Below are positions 36,171 to 45,300 of a stretch of 64,000 nucleotides of DNA, in pieces (position 1 is the first letter of the stretch; every line of letters starts with the position of its first letter). A model generated the notes under the pieces. The model was given only the letters and a program-made list of their open reading frames with translations, did not search any database and was not told the origin of the DNA. The stretch comes from Aquabacterium lacunae (GTDB taxonomy: Bacteria; Pseudomonadota; Gammaproteobacteria; Burkholderiales; Burkholderiaceae_C), in the NCBI RefSeq assembly GCF_004310865.1, contig NZ_SIXI01000005.1, positions 310,001 to 374,000 of the forward strand, given 5' to 3'. A program made the translations under genes and the position numbers.

Positions 36171-37007
36171 ATGAATCCACAACCCCACTCGGTGGACACC
36201 TCCGAGCACCTGCTGCGCATCGTCGAGATGGCCCCGCAGGTGCGCAGGCGCTACCAGTTCTTCTTGTGGAGCCAGGGAGACCTTCAGCGCTGGTTGCCGC
36301 ACAAACTGCTGGTGTGCGGCGCCTATGACCGACAGGCCCGAGACCTGGTCTTCGATGTGTTCAACAGCGTGCCGCTGACCGAAGCGGCACAGGCGGCACT
36401 GCAGGGGCACCGCGCCCAGGTGCTGACGGCCGCCATGCGCCTGTGGCGACAACATCGGCAGCAGCCCTGCCTGCTGCCTTTGCAGGAGGTGGCCCTGACC
36501 GATGTGGCCGCTCAGGCGCTGTGCCAGGCCGGCTACCACCACCTGCTGGTGCATGGCCTGAGCCGGCCAGGGCGTCCCGACGACATCGAGAGTTTTTTCC
36601 TGTTCGGCCTGCCAGGCGGTCAGTACGGACACGAGGCCCTGCAGGGCATCGACATGCTGCTGCCCTGCCTGCACATGACCTACCAGCGGGTGCATGTCAC
36701 CGAACAGCAGATGAGCCCGCAGCACCGCGGCGGCCTGGGCGGCAGCACGCCCTCGCTGACCCCGCTGGCCCAGCGCACGCCCCAGATCACCGAGCGCGAG
36801 CGCGAGATCCTGAGCTGGGTGCGTGACGGCCTGAGCAACCAGCAGATCGGCGAGAAGCTGGGCATCAGCGCGCTGACCGTCAAGAACCACATCCAGAAGA
36901 TCCTGCGCAAGCTGGGCGCGGCCAACCGGGCGCAGGCCGTGGCCAAGGCCATGACCTTGCATTCCCTGGGGGCCGTGCAGTCCATGCCCGACCCGTCTCA
37001 AGACTGA
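36171..37007 (+). CDS. epsA: LuxR-type transcriptional regulator EpsA (PEP-CTERM/exopolysaccharide associated)
   Basis: The 278-residue protein matches the EpsA family seen with XrtB exosortase and exopolysaccharide loci. The N-terminal domain begins LLRIVEMAPQVRRRYQFFLW and continues LQRWLPHKLLVCGAYD. The C-terminal LuxR helix-turn-helix is ITEREREILSWVRDGLSNQQ, then IGEKLGISALTVKNHIQ. No phospho-receiver or acyl-homoserine-lactone domain is visible. In related bacteria EpsA lies beside capsule genes; here it lies beside a PEP-CTERM protein and the TPS locus, so it may control them (inference). Start codon choice is uncertain by up to nine residues (ATG at 36144). Confidence 0.88.
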   Translation: MNPQPHSVDTSEHLLRIVEMAPQVRRRYQFFLWSQGDLQRWLPHKLLVCGAYDRQARDLVFDVFNSVPLTEAAQAALQGHRAQVLTAAMRLWRQHRQQPCLLPLQEVALTDVAAQALCQAGYHHLLVHGLSRPGRPDDIESFFLFGLPGGQYGHEALQGIDMLLPCLHMTYQRVHVTEQQMSPQHRGGLGGSTPSLTPLAQRTPQITEREREILSWVRDGLSNQQIGEKLGISALTVKNHIQKILRKLGAANRAQAVAKAMTLHSLGAVQSMPDPSQD

Positions 37008-37011
37008 ACAC

Positions 37012-37905
37012 ATGAACCCGAACCGATTGTTGTGTCTGGCCGCCTGCTCAATGGGCATGATGGGCGCTGTGGTGCAGGCCCGGAGCCTGGCGCTGGCCGA
37101 CCCCACCCCCTGGAGCGATTTCCCAGCGGCGGCTGCGCCCGCGCCGGATGCCTTGCAGGGCCTGGCGGTGCATGAAAGCTTCCGTGCCATCGTGCAGGAG
37201 GGCCCCTGGCGCGCAGACCACAGGCCGGTGCAGACGGCGGCCGAGCAGCGCTGGATGGCCGACCTGCAGGCCGGGCGCTGGGCGCAGGCCCTGGCCACCC
37301 TGAAAAGTGATCACGGCATGCGTCTGGGGGTGCCCGATGCCTCGGGCGCCACGGGTCTGGGCCTGGCGGCCCGCGCGGGGCAGCTGGACCTGGTGCGTGA
37401 ACTGATTCGCCAGGGCGCACCGCTGGACACGCCTGCCCTGCATGGCCTGACCCCGCTGGCCGCTGCAGCTGCCGAGGGCCATGACCTGGTGGTGCACGAC
37501 CTCTTGCGCGCAGGGGCGCAGGTCAATGCCAGAACCCACCAGGGCCAGACTCCCCTGCACATGGCCGCCGAGGCGGGGCGTTCAAGAACCATTGCTTTGC
37601 TGCTTCGCCACGGCGCGGCTCCCCAGGCCCTGAACAAGGAGGGGCGCATGCCACTCCACCAGGCGGCCTACCGAGGCCATGTGCAGGCGCTGCAAGCGCT
37701 GGTGCAGGCAGGGCAGCCTCTGGCTGTGCCCGACGCCCACGGCCTCAATGCCGTGCATGCCGCGGCCCTGGGCAACCAGCCGGACACCGTGGCGTGGTTG
37801 CGGAGGCAGGGTGTGCCTGTGCCATCCCTGCTCAGCCAGGTGCTGATCGACCAGATGGGGGCGTGCCCGCCCGGCCTGCCGGCTTGCGTGCAGGCCCTGC
37901 CCTGA
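37012..37905 (+). CDS. Secreted ankyrin-repeat protein
   Basis: The 297-residue protein has a signal peptide (LLCLAACSMGMMGAVVQA) followed by about 75 residues without a known motif. At least four ankyrin repeats then span about 105-270. These are marked by TGLGLAARAGQLDLVREL, GLTPLAAAAAEGHDLVV, GQTPLHMAAEAGRSRTI and GRMPLHQAAYRGHVQAL. It is predicted to be periplasmic and to bind a protein partner. It lies four bases after epsA and could be cotranscribed with it. An intrinsic terminator follows. Partner and role are unknown. Confidence 0.85.
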   Translation: MNPNRLLCLAACSMGMMGAVVQARSLALADPTPWSDFPAAAAPAPDALQGLAVHESFRAIVQEGPWRADHRPVQTAAEQRWMADLQAGRWAQALATLKSDHGMRLGVPDASGATGLGLAARAGQLDLVRELIRQGAPLDTPALHGLTPLAAAAAEGHDLVVHDLLRAGAQVNARTHQGQTPLHMAAEAGRSRTIALLLRHGAAPQALNKEGRMPLHQAAYRGHVQALQALVQAGQPLAVPDAHGLNAVHAAALGNQPDTVAWLRRQGVPVPSLLSQVLIDQMGACPPGLPACVQALP

Positions 37906-37941
37906 ACCGCAGCACCACGGCCTTTCGCCTCCTTGGTTCCG

Positions 37942-37965
37942 ACGCCCTGCTTGCAGGGCGTTTTT
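37942..37965 (+). terminator. Intrinsic terminator after the ankyrin gene
   Basis: ACGCCCTGC at 37942-37950 pairs perfectly with GCAGGGCGT at 37953-37961 around a two-base TT loop, and five T residues follow. It ends the epsA-ankyrin transcript. Confidence 0.9.
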
Positions 37966-37997
37966 CATGGGCTCCCGCGTGGGGCAAAGCCTGCGCA

Positions 37998-38014
37998 CCC
38001 CCTGAATGGAGGGG
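37998..38014. repeat. Short C/G palindromic repeat, copy 3
   Basis: A run of five C, then TGAATGGA and GGGG, makes a short hairpin with nearly the same loop as the copy at 25793-25815. It lies soon after the terminator of the ankyrin gene. Confidence 0.45.
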
Positions 38015-38303
38015 AAGAGGCAGGGCCCCAAGGGTGGGGGTCATTTGTCATGCGGCCTGGTCTGAACGGCTCATGACAGAGGGGCCTGCAGACCGTTTTG
38101 GGGCGCTTTGAACGGGGTGTGGCCGCCCCTGGTGCGGCCACTGTCAGAACGGGACGCCTCCCCTGGGTGGATCGGATCACGCGCTTCCTCGGAGTTCCGT
38201 GAACGTCTGTCATGCGGGATTTCGATACTTCGCCGGGCTTCGAGGTGCAGTGCGCTCGAGTCAGACAACCAACCACATTTCCCTTTCCTCTACGGAGCAA
38301 GCA

Positions 38304-39230
38304 ATGAACTTCAAGATGATCGCAATGGCCGCTGCCCTCGTGGCCGCTGGCACCGCCCACGCCGGCATCACCAAGATGGACGGCGTCACTGTCAACGGTG
38401 ACAGCTCGGTCCTGCTGGTGATGCTGGACAGCACCAACAACGCCGCCGGCCCCAATGTGCGCGGCCTGACCGTGGACCTGGGTCTGAGCTTCTCGCAGCT
38501 GCGCGCCGGCGGCATGTACTCGGGCGCTGACCAGAGCCTGGCCTGGGACCTGGCCAACAACACCTTCACCATCAACGGTGCGGTGCAGACCGGTGCCACC
38601 AACGACTGGTCGGGCCAGGTGGCGGACTTCATCTCCAAGGCCGACATGGCACAGGTGAAGTACGCCCTGGTGGCAGGTTCGCGCCGAGGCTCGAACGTGA
38701 ATGCTTTCCTCGCTGCCGGCACGCCCACTGCCACGCAACTGACCAACCAGAACTCGGCCAAGACCACCAACATGCAGCAGGTTGACCTGCCGCTGTACAT
38801 CCAGGGTGCCAACGGCGGCACCCTGGCCACCGCTGACAACGGGGCTTACTCGATGGGTGCGACTGACACGGGTTACGTTGGCACGGGCTACAACCTGACC
38901 ACCGTCAACGGTTACCTCAACAACATCTTCTGGTCGACCTGGACCTCGCTGGGTGGCAAGACCAACCTGACCGAAGTTCGTGCCAACGGCTCGGAATCTG
39001 CTGTGGGTCTGACCAGCACCTTCGCTCTGCCTGCGGGTGCCACCGGCTGGGACAGCACCGGCCTGCTGAACGATCGCGGCACGCTGCAAGTGTCGGCCGA
39101 CGGCCTGTCGGTGTCGTGGAAGACCGCTTCGGCCATCACCCCGGCTGTGCCCGAGCCCGAAACCTACGCCCTGATGCTGGCTGGCGTGGCCGTGGCCACC
39201 CTGGCTGCCCGCCGTCGTCGCGCTCAGTAA
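38304..39230 (+). CDS. PEP-CTERM sorting domain protein
   Basis: The 308-residue protein has a signal peptide (MIAMAAALVAAGTAHA) and a C-terminal PEP-CTERM tripartite tail: VPEPETYALMLAGVAVATLA followed by basic ARRRRAQ. Such proteins are exported, cut by an exosortase (EpsH/Xrt family) and delivered to the cell surface or extracellular polysaccharide. The mature region is rich in Asn, Thr, Ser and Gly with no cysteine, and I recognise no further domain. The ATG behind ACGGAG was chosen. No exosortase lies in the window. A hairpin terminator follows. The neighbouring EpsA regulator supports the PEP-CTERM call. Confidence 0.92.
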   Translation: MNFKMIAMAAALVAAGTAHAGITKMDGVTVNGDSSVLLVMLDSTNNAAGPNVRGLTVDLGLSFSQLRAGGMYSGADQSLAWDLANNTFTINGAVQTGATNDWSGQVADFISKADMAQVKYALVAGSRRGSNVNAFLAAGTPTATQLTNQNSAKTTNMQQVDLPLYIQGANGGTLATADNGAYSMGATDTGYVGTGYNLTTVNGYLNNIFWSTWTSLGGKTNLTEVRANGSESAVGLTSTFALPAGATGWDSTGLLNDRGTLQVSADGLSVSWKTASAITPAVPEPETYALMLAGVAVATLAARRRRAQ

Positions 39231-39238
39231 TGCCCGCA

Positions 39239-39265
39239 GGAGGCCCTCGGCCTGAGGGCCTCCTT
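39239..39265 (+). terminator. Probable terminator after the PEP-CTERM gene
   Basis: GGAGGCCCTC at 39239-39248 pairs perfectly with GAGGGCCTCC at 39254-39263 around a five-base loop. Only two T residues follow, so termination may be partial and could allow read-through into the gene at 39300. Confidence 0.65.
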
Positions 39266-39299
39266 CCCTGCCCCCCGCTCCAACCCTTCAAGGTACACC

Positions 39300-40634
39300 A
39301 TGCAATTCACCAAGATCGCCCTGGCTTCGGCCGCCCTGCTGGCCCTGGCTTCGCAAGCCCAAGCCGCCGTTCGCATTTCGGGTGCCACCGCCACCTCGAA
39401 CAACTACGTCATCGCCCTGACCAAGATGTGCGCCGGCGAGAACGTCAATGTGTTCAAGACCAACGCCACCAACAACAACCTGGGCAACCAGTTCACCGTG
39501 AAGTGCAACAGCGGCAACTTCATCGGCGCTGACGGCACCGACTCGGGCGAGAGCGAAGCCCAGTTCGACCTGACCGGTGGTTCGATCAACTCGGTGTTGT
39601 TCACCCAGGAAGCCGCCGACAACGGCGAACCCCAAGCCGCCAGCGGCAAGTTCCTGCCCGCCGGCCTGACCTGCACCACCGTGACCGGCGCCGGCCCCCT
39701 GGCCTTCCTGGGCAACAAGCTGCGCGCCAGCTGCCCCAGCAGCGCCCTGGTCACCGCCAAGTCGGTCGGTGGCTTCACCGACGTCGAGCCGCCCGTGTTC
39801 ACCGCCACTGGCGTGCTGAGCAGCCAGTACACCTACACCGCAGCCACCTTCAGCCAGGTGTTTGGCGTGGCCGCTTCCAAGGCCCTGTACGAAGCCCTGC
39901 AAGCCGCCCAGGGCCTGACCGTGGGCAGCACCACCCCGGCCAACCAGCCCAGCATTTCGCGCGCCAAGCTGGCCTCGTTGATGAACTCCGACAACTTCAA
40001 CCAGGCCAAGGCCCAGGGCCCCAAGTTCCTGGTGCCCGGCACCACCCAGACCAACATCACCTACTGCCGCCGCCCCAACACCTCGGGCACGCAGGCTTCG
40101 GCCCAGCTGTACTTCATGGCTGACCCGGTGGCCACCGGCGCCCTGGGCGGCAAGCTGACCATCCACGGTCCTGACCTGGACGGCGCCGCCAACGAAGTGG
40201 TGCAAGGCGTGTCCTTCGATGCCAGCGGCAACGAAGTGCCCACCGGCAACACCGTCACCTTCGCCATGAACAGCGGTTCGTCGAACGTGCGCAGCTGCCT
40301 GAACGCCGCCGGCTTCAGCTTCGGCGTGCTGTCGGCCGAGAACAACCCGCTGGGTGGCAGCGACACCTACCGCTTCGTCAAGATCAGCAACGTGTCGATG
40401 ACCGGCGGCGTGGCCGGCGACAGTCAGACCGCCACCGCCCTGTCTGGTGACTTCGACTTCGTGTACGAAGCCGCCCTGTTCAACCCGCAAGGCGTGCCCC
40501 TGCTCGACCTGATCAACGCATCGGTGCTGACGGGCGCTCCCACCCCGGGCCTGTTCCTGAACAGCTTCTCGGGCGCCCCTGAGACCAAGTTTGGCCGCGG
40601 CGGCAATGCCGTGGCGCCATACGTTGCCAACTGA
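39300..40634 (+). CDS. Secreted protein of unknown function, upstream of the two-partner secretion genes
   Basis: The 444-residue protein has a clear signal peptide (KIALASAALLALASQAQA). The mature part starts AVRISGATATSNNYVIAL, loosely like the opening of periplasmic phosphate-binding proteins, but the similarity is too weak to name a function. Six cysteines are spread along it (contexts KMCAG, VKCNS, LTCTT, ASCPS, TYCRR, RSCLN), enough for three disulfides, consistent with an extracytoplasmic location. There is no PEP-CTERM tail. Codon use is strongly biased toward GGC, GCC, AAC and ACC, as in highly expressed genes. It lies directly upstream of tpsB with a hairpin between them. Confidence 0.75.
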   Translation: MQFTKIALASAALLALASQAQAAVRISGATATSNNYVIALTKMCAGENVNVFKTNATNNNLGNQFTVKCNSGNFIGADGTDSGESEAQFDLTGGSINSVLFTQEAADNGEPQAASGKFLPAGLTCTTVTGAGPLAFLGNKLRASCPSSALVTAKSVGGFTDVEPPVFTATGVLSSQYTYTAATFSQVFGVAASKALYEALQAAQGLTVGSTTPANQPSISRAKLASLMNSDNFNQAKAQGPKFLVPGTTQTNITYCRRPNTSGTQASAQLYFMADPVATGALGGKLTIHGPDLDGAANEVVQGVSFDASGNEVPTGNTVTFAMNSGSSNVRSCLNAAGFSFGVLSAENNPLGGSDTYRFVKISNVSMTGGVAGDSQTATALSGDFDFVYEAALFNPQGVPLLDLINASVLTGAPTPGLFLNSFSGAPETKFGRGGNAVAPYVAN

Positions 40635-40700
40635 TCTGAACCTGCTCAGCCCTGGGGCTTTTGGCCCGAGGGCGTGATCGGTGCCCCCAGGGCACACGGC

Positions 40701-40730
40701 GCAGTCCCCACCCGTGGGGACTGCCTTTTT
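40701..40730 (+). terminator. Strong intrinsic terminator or attenuator just before tpsB
   Basis: GCAGTCCCCA at 40701-40710 pairs perfectly with TGGGGACTGC at 40715-40724 around a CCCG loop. A run of five T ends at 40730. The tpsB start codon is only 15 bases beyond, leaving no room for a promoter after the hairpin. Confidence 0.85.
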
Positions 40731-40744
40731 GCGTTTGAGCCGAA

Positions 40745-42373
40745 ATGAAAAAACTGATCGTGGCAATGTGCGGGCTGTGGGCCCTGGGTGCGGTGCAGGC
40801 CCAAGCGCCTGGCCAGGCCGTGGCCACCCCTGCGGTGGTGAGCTTTGATGTGCTGGAGTTCGTGGTGGAGGGCAACACCGTGCTGCCGCCCGATGCGGTC
40901 GAGCGCGCCCTGATGCCGCACATGGGCCCGGGCAAGACACTGCGCGACGTCGAACGTGCCCGCGAAGCGCTGGAGCGCGCCTACCAGGATGCGGGTTACC
41001 TGTCCGTGGTGGTCAGCCTGCCCAACCAGAAAGTGCGGCCCGATGGCGAGGTGCGTCTGCAGGTCACGCAGGCCCGCGTGGAGGCCTTGAGCGTGTCAGG
41101 GGCGCAGCACCACCGGCCCAGCCTGTTGCGCGAACAACTGCCCAGCCTGCATCCGGGCGAGGTGCCTTACTTCCCGCAGGTGCAGCAGGAGCTGGCCGCG
41201 GCGCAGACCGCCAACCTGCAGGTCACCCCGGTGCTGTCGGGTGGCAGTGCGCCCGAGCTGATCCAGATGGACATCAAGGTGGACGACACGCCAGCCTCCA
41301 GTGCGTCGGTCGAACTCAACAACAACCAGAGCTTCAACACCTCACGCGGCCGCTTGTCGGCCGTGGCCAGCCACGGCAACCTGTTCCAGCGCGGCCACCA
41401 GGTGTCGGTGGCCTGGCAGTACGCCCCATGGCGTCCGGACGACACCAATTCCCTGACCTTCCTGTACGGCCTGCCCCTGGGCAGAGACGACACCCTGACC
41501 TTCTCGCTCACCCGCAACGACAGCAGCACGCCCGTGCGCGTGGGCGACGGCGGCAACACCCTGGCCAAGGGCGCCTTCTATGGCCTGAACTGGCGCCGCG
41601 CGCTACCGTCGCGCCACTGGCCGATCCGCCATTCGTTCAGCACCGCGCTGGACCTCAAGCACAACGACGACCAGACCGAACTGTTCGACACGCTGAACAC
41701 CCGCAAGCCGCCTTTGCGCTATGGCGCGGTCAGCGTGGGCTACGCCCTGACCTGGACCCCGTCGGCAGGCACCTCGGTCAGCTGGTCGACCACGGCGGTG
41801 GGCTCGGCCGGTTCACTGGCCTCGCGCCAGGTCGATTGCGACGGCCAGCAGCTGGAACAGTTCGAATGCAAGCGCAATGGCGCACGCCCCAGCTTCCTGG
41901 CCTGGAAGCATGCGCTGGACATCAGTGCCCCGCTGTGGGGACGCTGGCGCTTCAACGCCACGCTCGACGGCCAGCTGGCCTCTGGCCCCCTGGTGGCTGG
42001 CGAGCAGTACACCCTGGGTGGCGCCGACACCGTGCGCGGCTACTACGACCACGAGCAGGCCGGTGATGCGGGCTGGTTCGCCCGTTTCGAGCTGTTGACC
42101 CCGGCCTGGTCGCTGGCCTCCAGCCGCCTGACGGGCCTGCTGTTCATGGACCGCGGTTTCGTGAACCTGCAGCAGGCCCTCGAGGGTCAGGTCGAACGGG
42201 CCCACCTGGGCGCCTGGGGCCTGGGCCTGCGCATGCAACTGGGCCAAGGCACCCAGCTGGCCCTTGACGCGGCCAAGCCGATCCACGCCACCCAGCGGGC
42301 CGAAACCGACGGCCTGCGCCCCACCACCGAATCGTCCTGGCGCCTCCATGTGCGCGCCATCCAGTCTTTCTGA
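40745..42373 (+). CDS. Two-partner secretion outer-membrane transporter (TpsB, ShlB/FhaC/HecB family)
   Basis: TpsB proteins are Omp85-superfamily barrels that export their TpsA partner. The 542-residue product has a signal peptide (LIVAMCGLWALGAVQAQA) and a POTRA domain from about residue 36 (FVVEGNTVLPPDAVERAL). A second POTRA (about 110-180) is followed by the ShlB-type 16-strand barrel, which carries the conserved GGADTVRGYY motif near residue 426. The C terminus ends in Phe, as expected for an outer-membrane barrel. It is eight bases upstream of the giant tpsA gene, the standard TPS order. Confidence 0.95.
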   Translation: MKKLIVAMCGLWALGAVQAQAPGQAVATPAVVSFDVLEFVVEGNTVLPPDAVERALMPHMGPGKTLRDVERAREALERAYQDAGYLSVVVSLPNQKVRPDGEVRLQVTQARVEALSVSGAQHHRPSLLREQLPSLHPGEVPYFPQVQQELAAAQTANLQVTPVLSGGSAPELIQMDIKVDDTPASSASVELNNNQSFNTSRGRLSAVASHGNLFQRGHQVSVAWQYAPWRPDDTNSLTFLYGLPLGRDDTLTFSLTRNDSSTPVRVGDGGNTLAKGAFYGLNWRRALPSRHWPIRHSFSTALDLKHNDDQTELFDTLNTRKPPLRYGAVSVGYALTWTPSAGTSVSWSTTAVGSAGSLASRQVDCDGQQLEQFECKRNGARPSFLAWKHALDISAPLWGRWRFNATLDGQLASGPLVAGEQYTLGGADTVRGYYDHEQAGDAGWFARFELLTPAWSLASSRLTGLLFMDRGFVNLQQALEGQVERAHLGAWGLGLRMQLGQGTQLALDAAKPIHATQRAETDGLRPTTESSWRLHVRAIQSF

Positions 42374-42381
42374 GCAGCACC

Positions 42382-45300
42382 ATGAACAAGCACACCCACC
42401 GTCTCGTCTTCTGTCGCCACCGCGGCATGCGCGTGCCCGCGGCCGAGAACACCCGCAGTGCAGGCAAGGCCGCTGGTGGCCAGACCCGCGCCACCGCGGT
42501 CAGCATGGTGTCGGCCGTGGTGCTCGGCACCCTGGGCTGGGCGGGGCTTCCGGGCGGGCCGGGCCAGGAGGCCCAGGCCCGCACGCTGGTGGGCAGTGTG
42601 CCTGCTGCACAGGGCACGGTCGTGCGCAAGGGCCACCAGGCCTGGCTCAACCGCACCCACCCCGGCAGCAACTTGCCCGTGCGTTCCACCGACAGCGAGC
42701 GCATCAAGGGCAATTCGCCGGAAGGTGAAGGGCTGCACTTCCAGATGAAGACGATGGACGACGGTCGGCGGCTCCTGATCGATCAGTACAAGCGCCAGAT
42801 CATCATCAACTGGGACAGCTTCAACATCGCCCCCGGGTACATGGTGGAGTTTGATCAGGTCAGCGGTGGCACGGCCTTGAACAAGATCTGGGACCTCAAG
42901 CCCAGCGTCATCCTGGGCAGCATCAAGGCCAATGGCGAAGTGATCCTCGAATCGCAGAACGGCGGTTTCATTTTCGGCAACGGTGCGCGCGTGGATGCGC
43001 AACGCTTTGTGGCGTCGGCTCTGGCCCTCAGTTCGGCCGCGACCGATGAAAGGGATGATCTGAAAAAGTCCCTGGCCTTCGACGGCAGCAGCCCCAACGC
43101 ATCGACGCATTACCGGCAGGGTGATGCCGAAGGCCTGGTGCGCGGTGTGGTGGTCGAGCCTGGGGCCGAGATCCGTGCGCTGGCCGGTGGCACGGTGATC
43201 CTCGTGGGCCCCAGTGTGGTCAATGCCGGGCGCATCGAAACCCCCGATGGCCAGACCGTCCTGGCCGCAGGTCAAAAGGTGTACGTGACATCGGCCGCAG
43301 CCGACCCCACGCAGCGGGGCCTGGTGGTGGCGGTCGACGCCTACGCCGAGCGCATCATCAACGAACTCGACGCGCAGGGCCAGCCTGTCAAGGACCTGGA
43401 CGAAGACGGAACCGAAAAGACACGCACGCGCACCGAACACATCGACAACAGCGTGGTGAACGTGGCGGAGAACGCGGCAGGCGGCACGGTGGAAGCGCGT
43501 CGTGGCCTGATCAACCTGGTGGGCCTGGCAGTGCGGCAGAACGGTGTGCTGTCGGCCACCACGGCGGTCAAAGGCGACAACGGGGTCATCACCCTCGAGG
43601 CCGCATCAGAAGCCACTTTCATCGAGCAGAGCTGGAAGAACGGCGTGGACAGCCAGGGGCAGCCCCGGGATGGCGCCAGCCTCAGTCGGCCGTTGGGCCA
43701 GCAGATGGGCTTGCTGACCTTTGGCGCGGGCAGCCGCACCGAGATCACGCCCGACGGCCCCCGTGCGCCGCAAACCGCGCCTGTGCGCACCAGCTTTGCC
43801 GCGGGCCCCGAGGGGGACAGCCAGTTCAACCAGGCCAAGGCCGCTTACGAGGCCGTCACGCAGACCGACAGCGAGGTGTTCTTGCGGTCGCGCATCAGTG
43901 CCATGGGCAAGGACGTGACCGTGCAGTCGGGCGCTACCTTGGCTGCCCCTGCGGGCTTGATCGAGTTGCAGGCCCTCAGCGGGGCCCGCGGTGCTGTCAG
44001 CAACAACACGTCTTACCTGATCAACCCTTCGCAAGGCAGCGCACCCGAGGCCGATGACAGCCGCCTGACCATCGAGGCGGGGGCCACCGTCACCGTGGCC
44101 GGTCTGACCGATGTGAACCTGCCCACACAGCGCAACCAGCTCAGCGGGCGCCTGTTCAGCAGCGAACTGGCCGATGCGCCGGTGCAGCGCGGCGGCGTGC
44201 TGTACCGGCAGAACATCAAGGCCGATGCCGGGCAGGCTGTCACGGTGGCCAATGTGAAGGGCCTGTACGACGGCCTTCGCCGCGACGCGTGGGAGTGGAT
44301 GACGGTGGGCGGGCACATCACCTTGGCCACGCAGGGTCAGCTGGGCGTGTCGGCGGGCAGCGTGCTGGATGTGTCCGGAGGCTCCGTGAAGTACGAGGCC
44401 GGCACGGTGGGCACCACCTTGCTGCGCAAGGGCGACCGCGTGCTGACGCTGGCCCAGGCCAACCCGGGCGAGCGCTATGACGAATTGATCGTGTCGGCCG
44501 ATGGTACCGGGCGGTACGTGGGCTCGTTCATCCAGGGCTTTGACGCGGGTTCCTTGACGCTGTCAGGTGTTGCGGGCATGGCGGTGTCGCTGTCGGGCGT
44601 GAAGGGGGATGTGCGCAGCAACCTCACGCAGCGCAACGGCAAGACCGCCGAGCAATGGGCCGAGGCCTTGCGCAAAGCGGGCACGCTGGGTGCGAACGAC
44701 AAGGCGCTGACCCACCCGGCCAACAGCCGCGCCATTGGCCGGCCGGCCGCGCTGAAGGTGGCGCCGCATCTGTACGCCAGCCTGCGCCCCATGCCCATGA
44801 CCCTGGCCCTGGGCCAGACCGTCGGGCAGAGCGAGGCCTTTTCCTTGCAGCGTGGCCTGACCCTGGGCGGGCAGACCGCCCGGCCCGGGCACGACCTGAT
44901 CGACCTGTCGGCTCTGCGCACATCGCTCGGCGCCTTGCAGGTGGCGGCCCCGCAGGTGGCCGTGGCCCCGGGCGCCACACTGCCGGTGGCTGCCGGCGGG
45001 CAGGTGCGCATGGAGTCCCTGGATGCGCTTGATTTCGGTGGCACCCTCGACGCGCCTCAGGCCACCGTGGTGCTGAAGTCCCGGCAGGGCGATGTCACCT
45101 TGTCGGGCACGGCCCAGATCGACCTTGCGGGCGACCAGGTCGACCTCCAGCGCCGAGGTGTCGTGGCCCCTGAGGTCTTGGCCGTTGACGGCGGCTCCTT
45201 GTTCCTGAATGCGGGCCTGTCCGTGCTGCAGCAAGCCGGCAGTGTGGTCAACCTGTCGGCCGGTCTGGTGCGCGAAGCCACAGGGGACACGCGGCAAGGC

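Larger units (their letters stand above)
37906..38303 (+). other. 398-base non-coding stretch upstream of the PEP-CTERM gene
   Basis: This gap holds the terminator at 37942-37965 and the palindromic repeat at 37998-38014. It also includes the leader of the PEP-CTERM gene, with an ACGGAG ribosome-binding site near 38292. I looked for sigma-70 and sigma-54 promoter motifs and saw none I can support. The open frames in it lack coding character. Confidence 0.5.

Noticed and set aside
38100-38303. A sigma-54 or sigma-70 promoter for the PEP-CTERM gene
   Set aside because: The best -10-like GATACT (38224-38229) has no acceptable -35 partner, and I see no -24/-12 GG/GC pair with correct spacing.
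39300-40634. Assignment of the six-cysteine protein as a phosphate-binding PstS protein
   Set aside because: Only a short stretch near the mature N terminus looks similar; the rest shows no phosphate-binding motifs, and no pst transporter genes are nearby.
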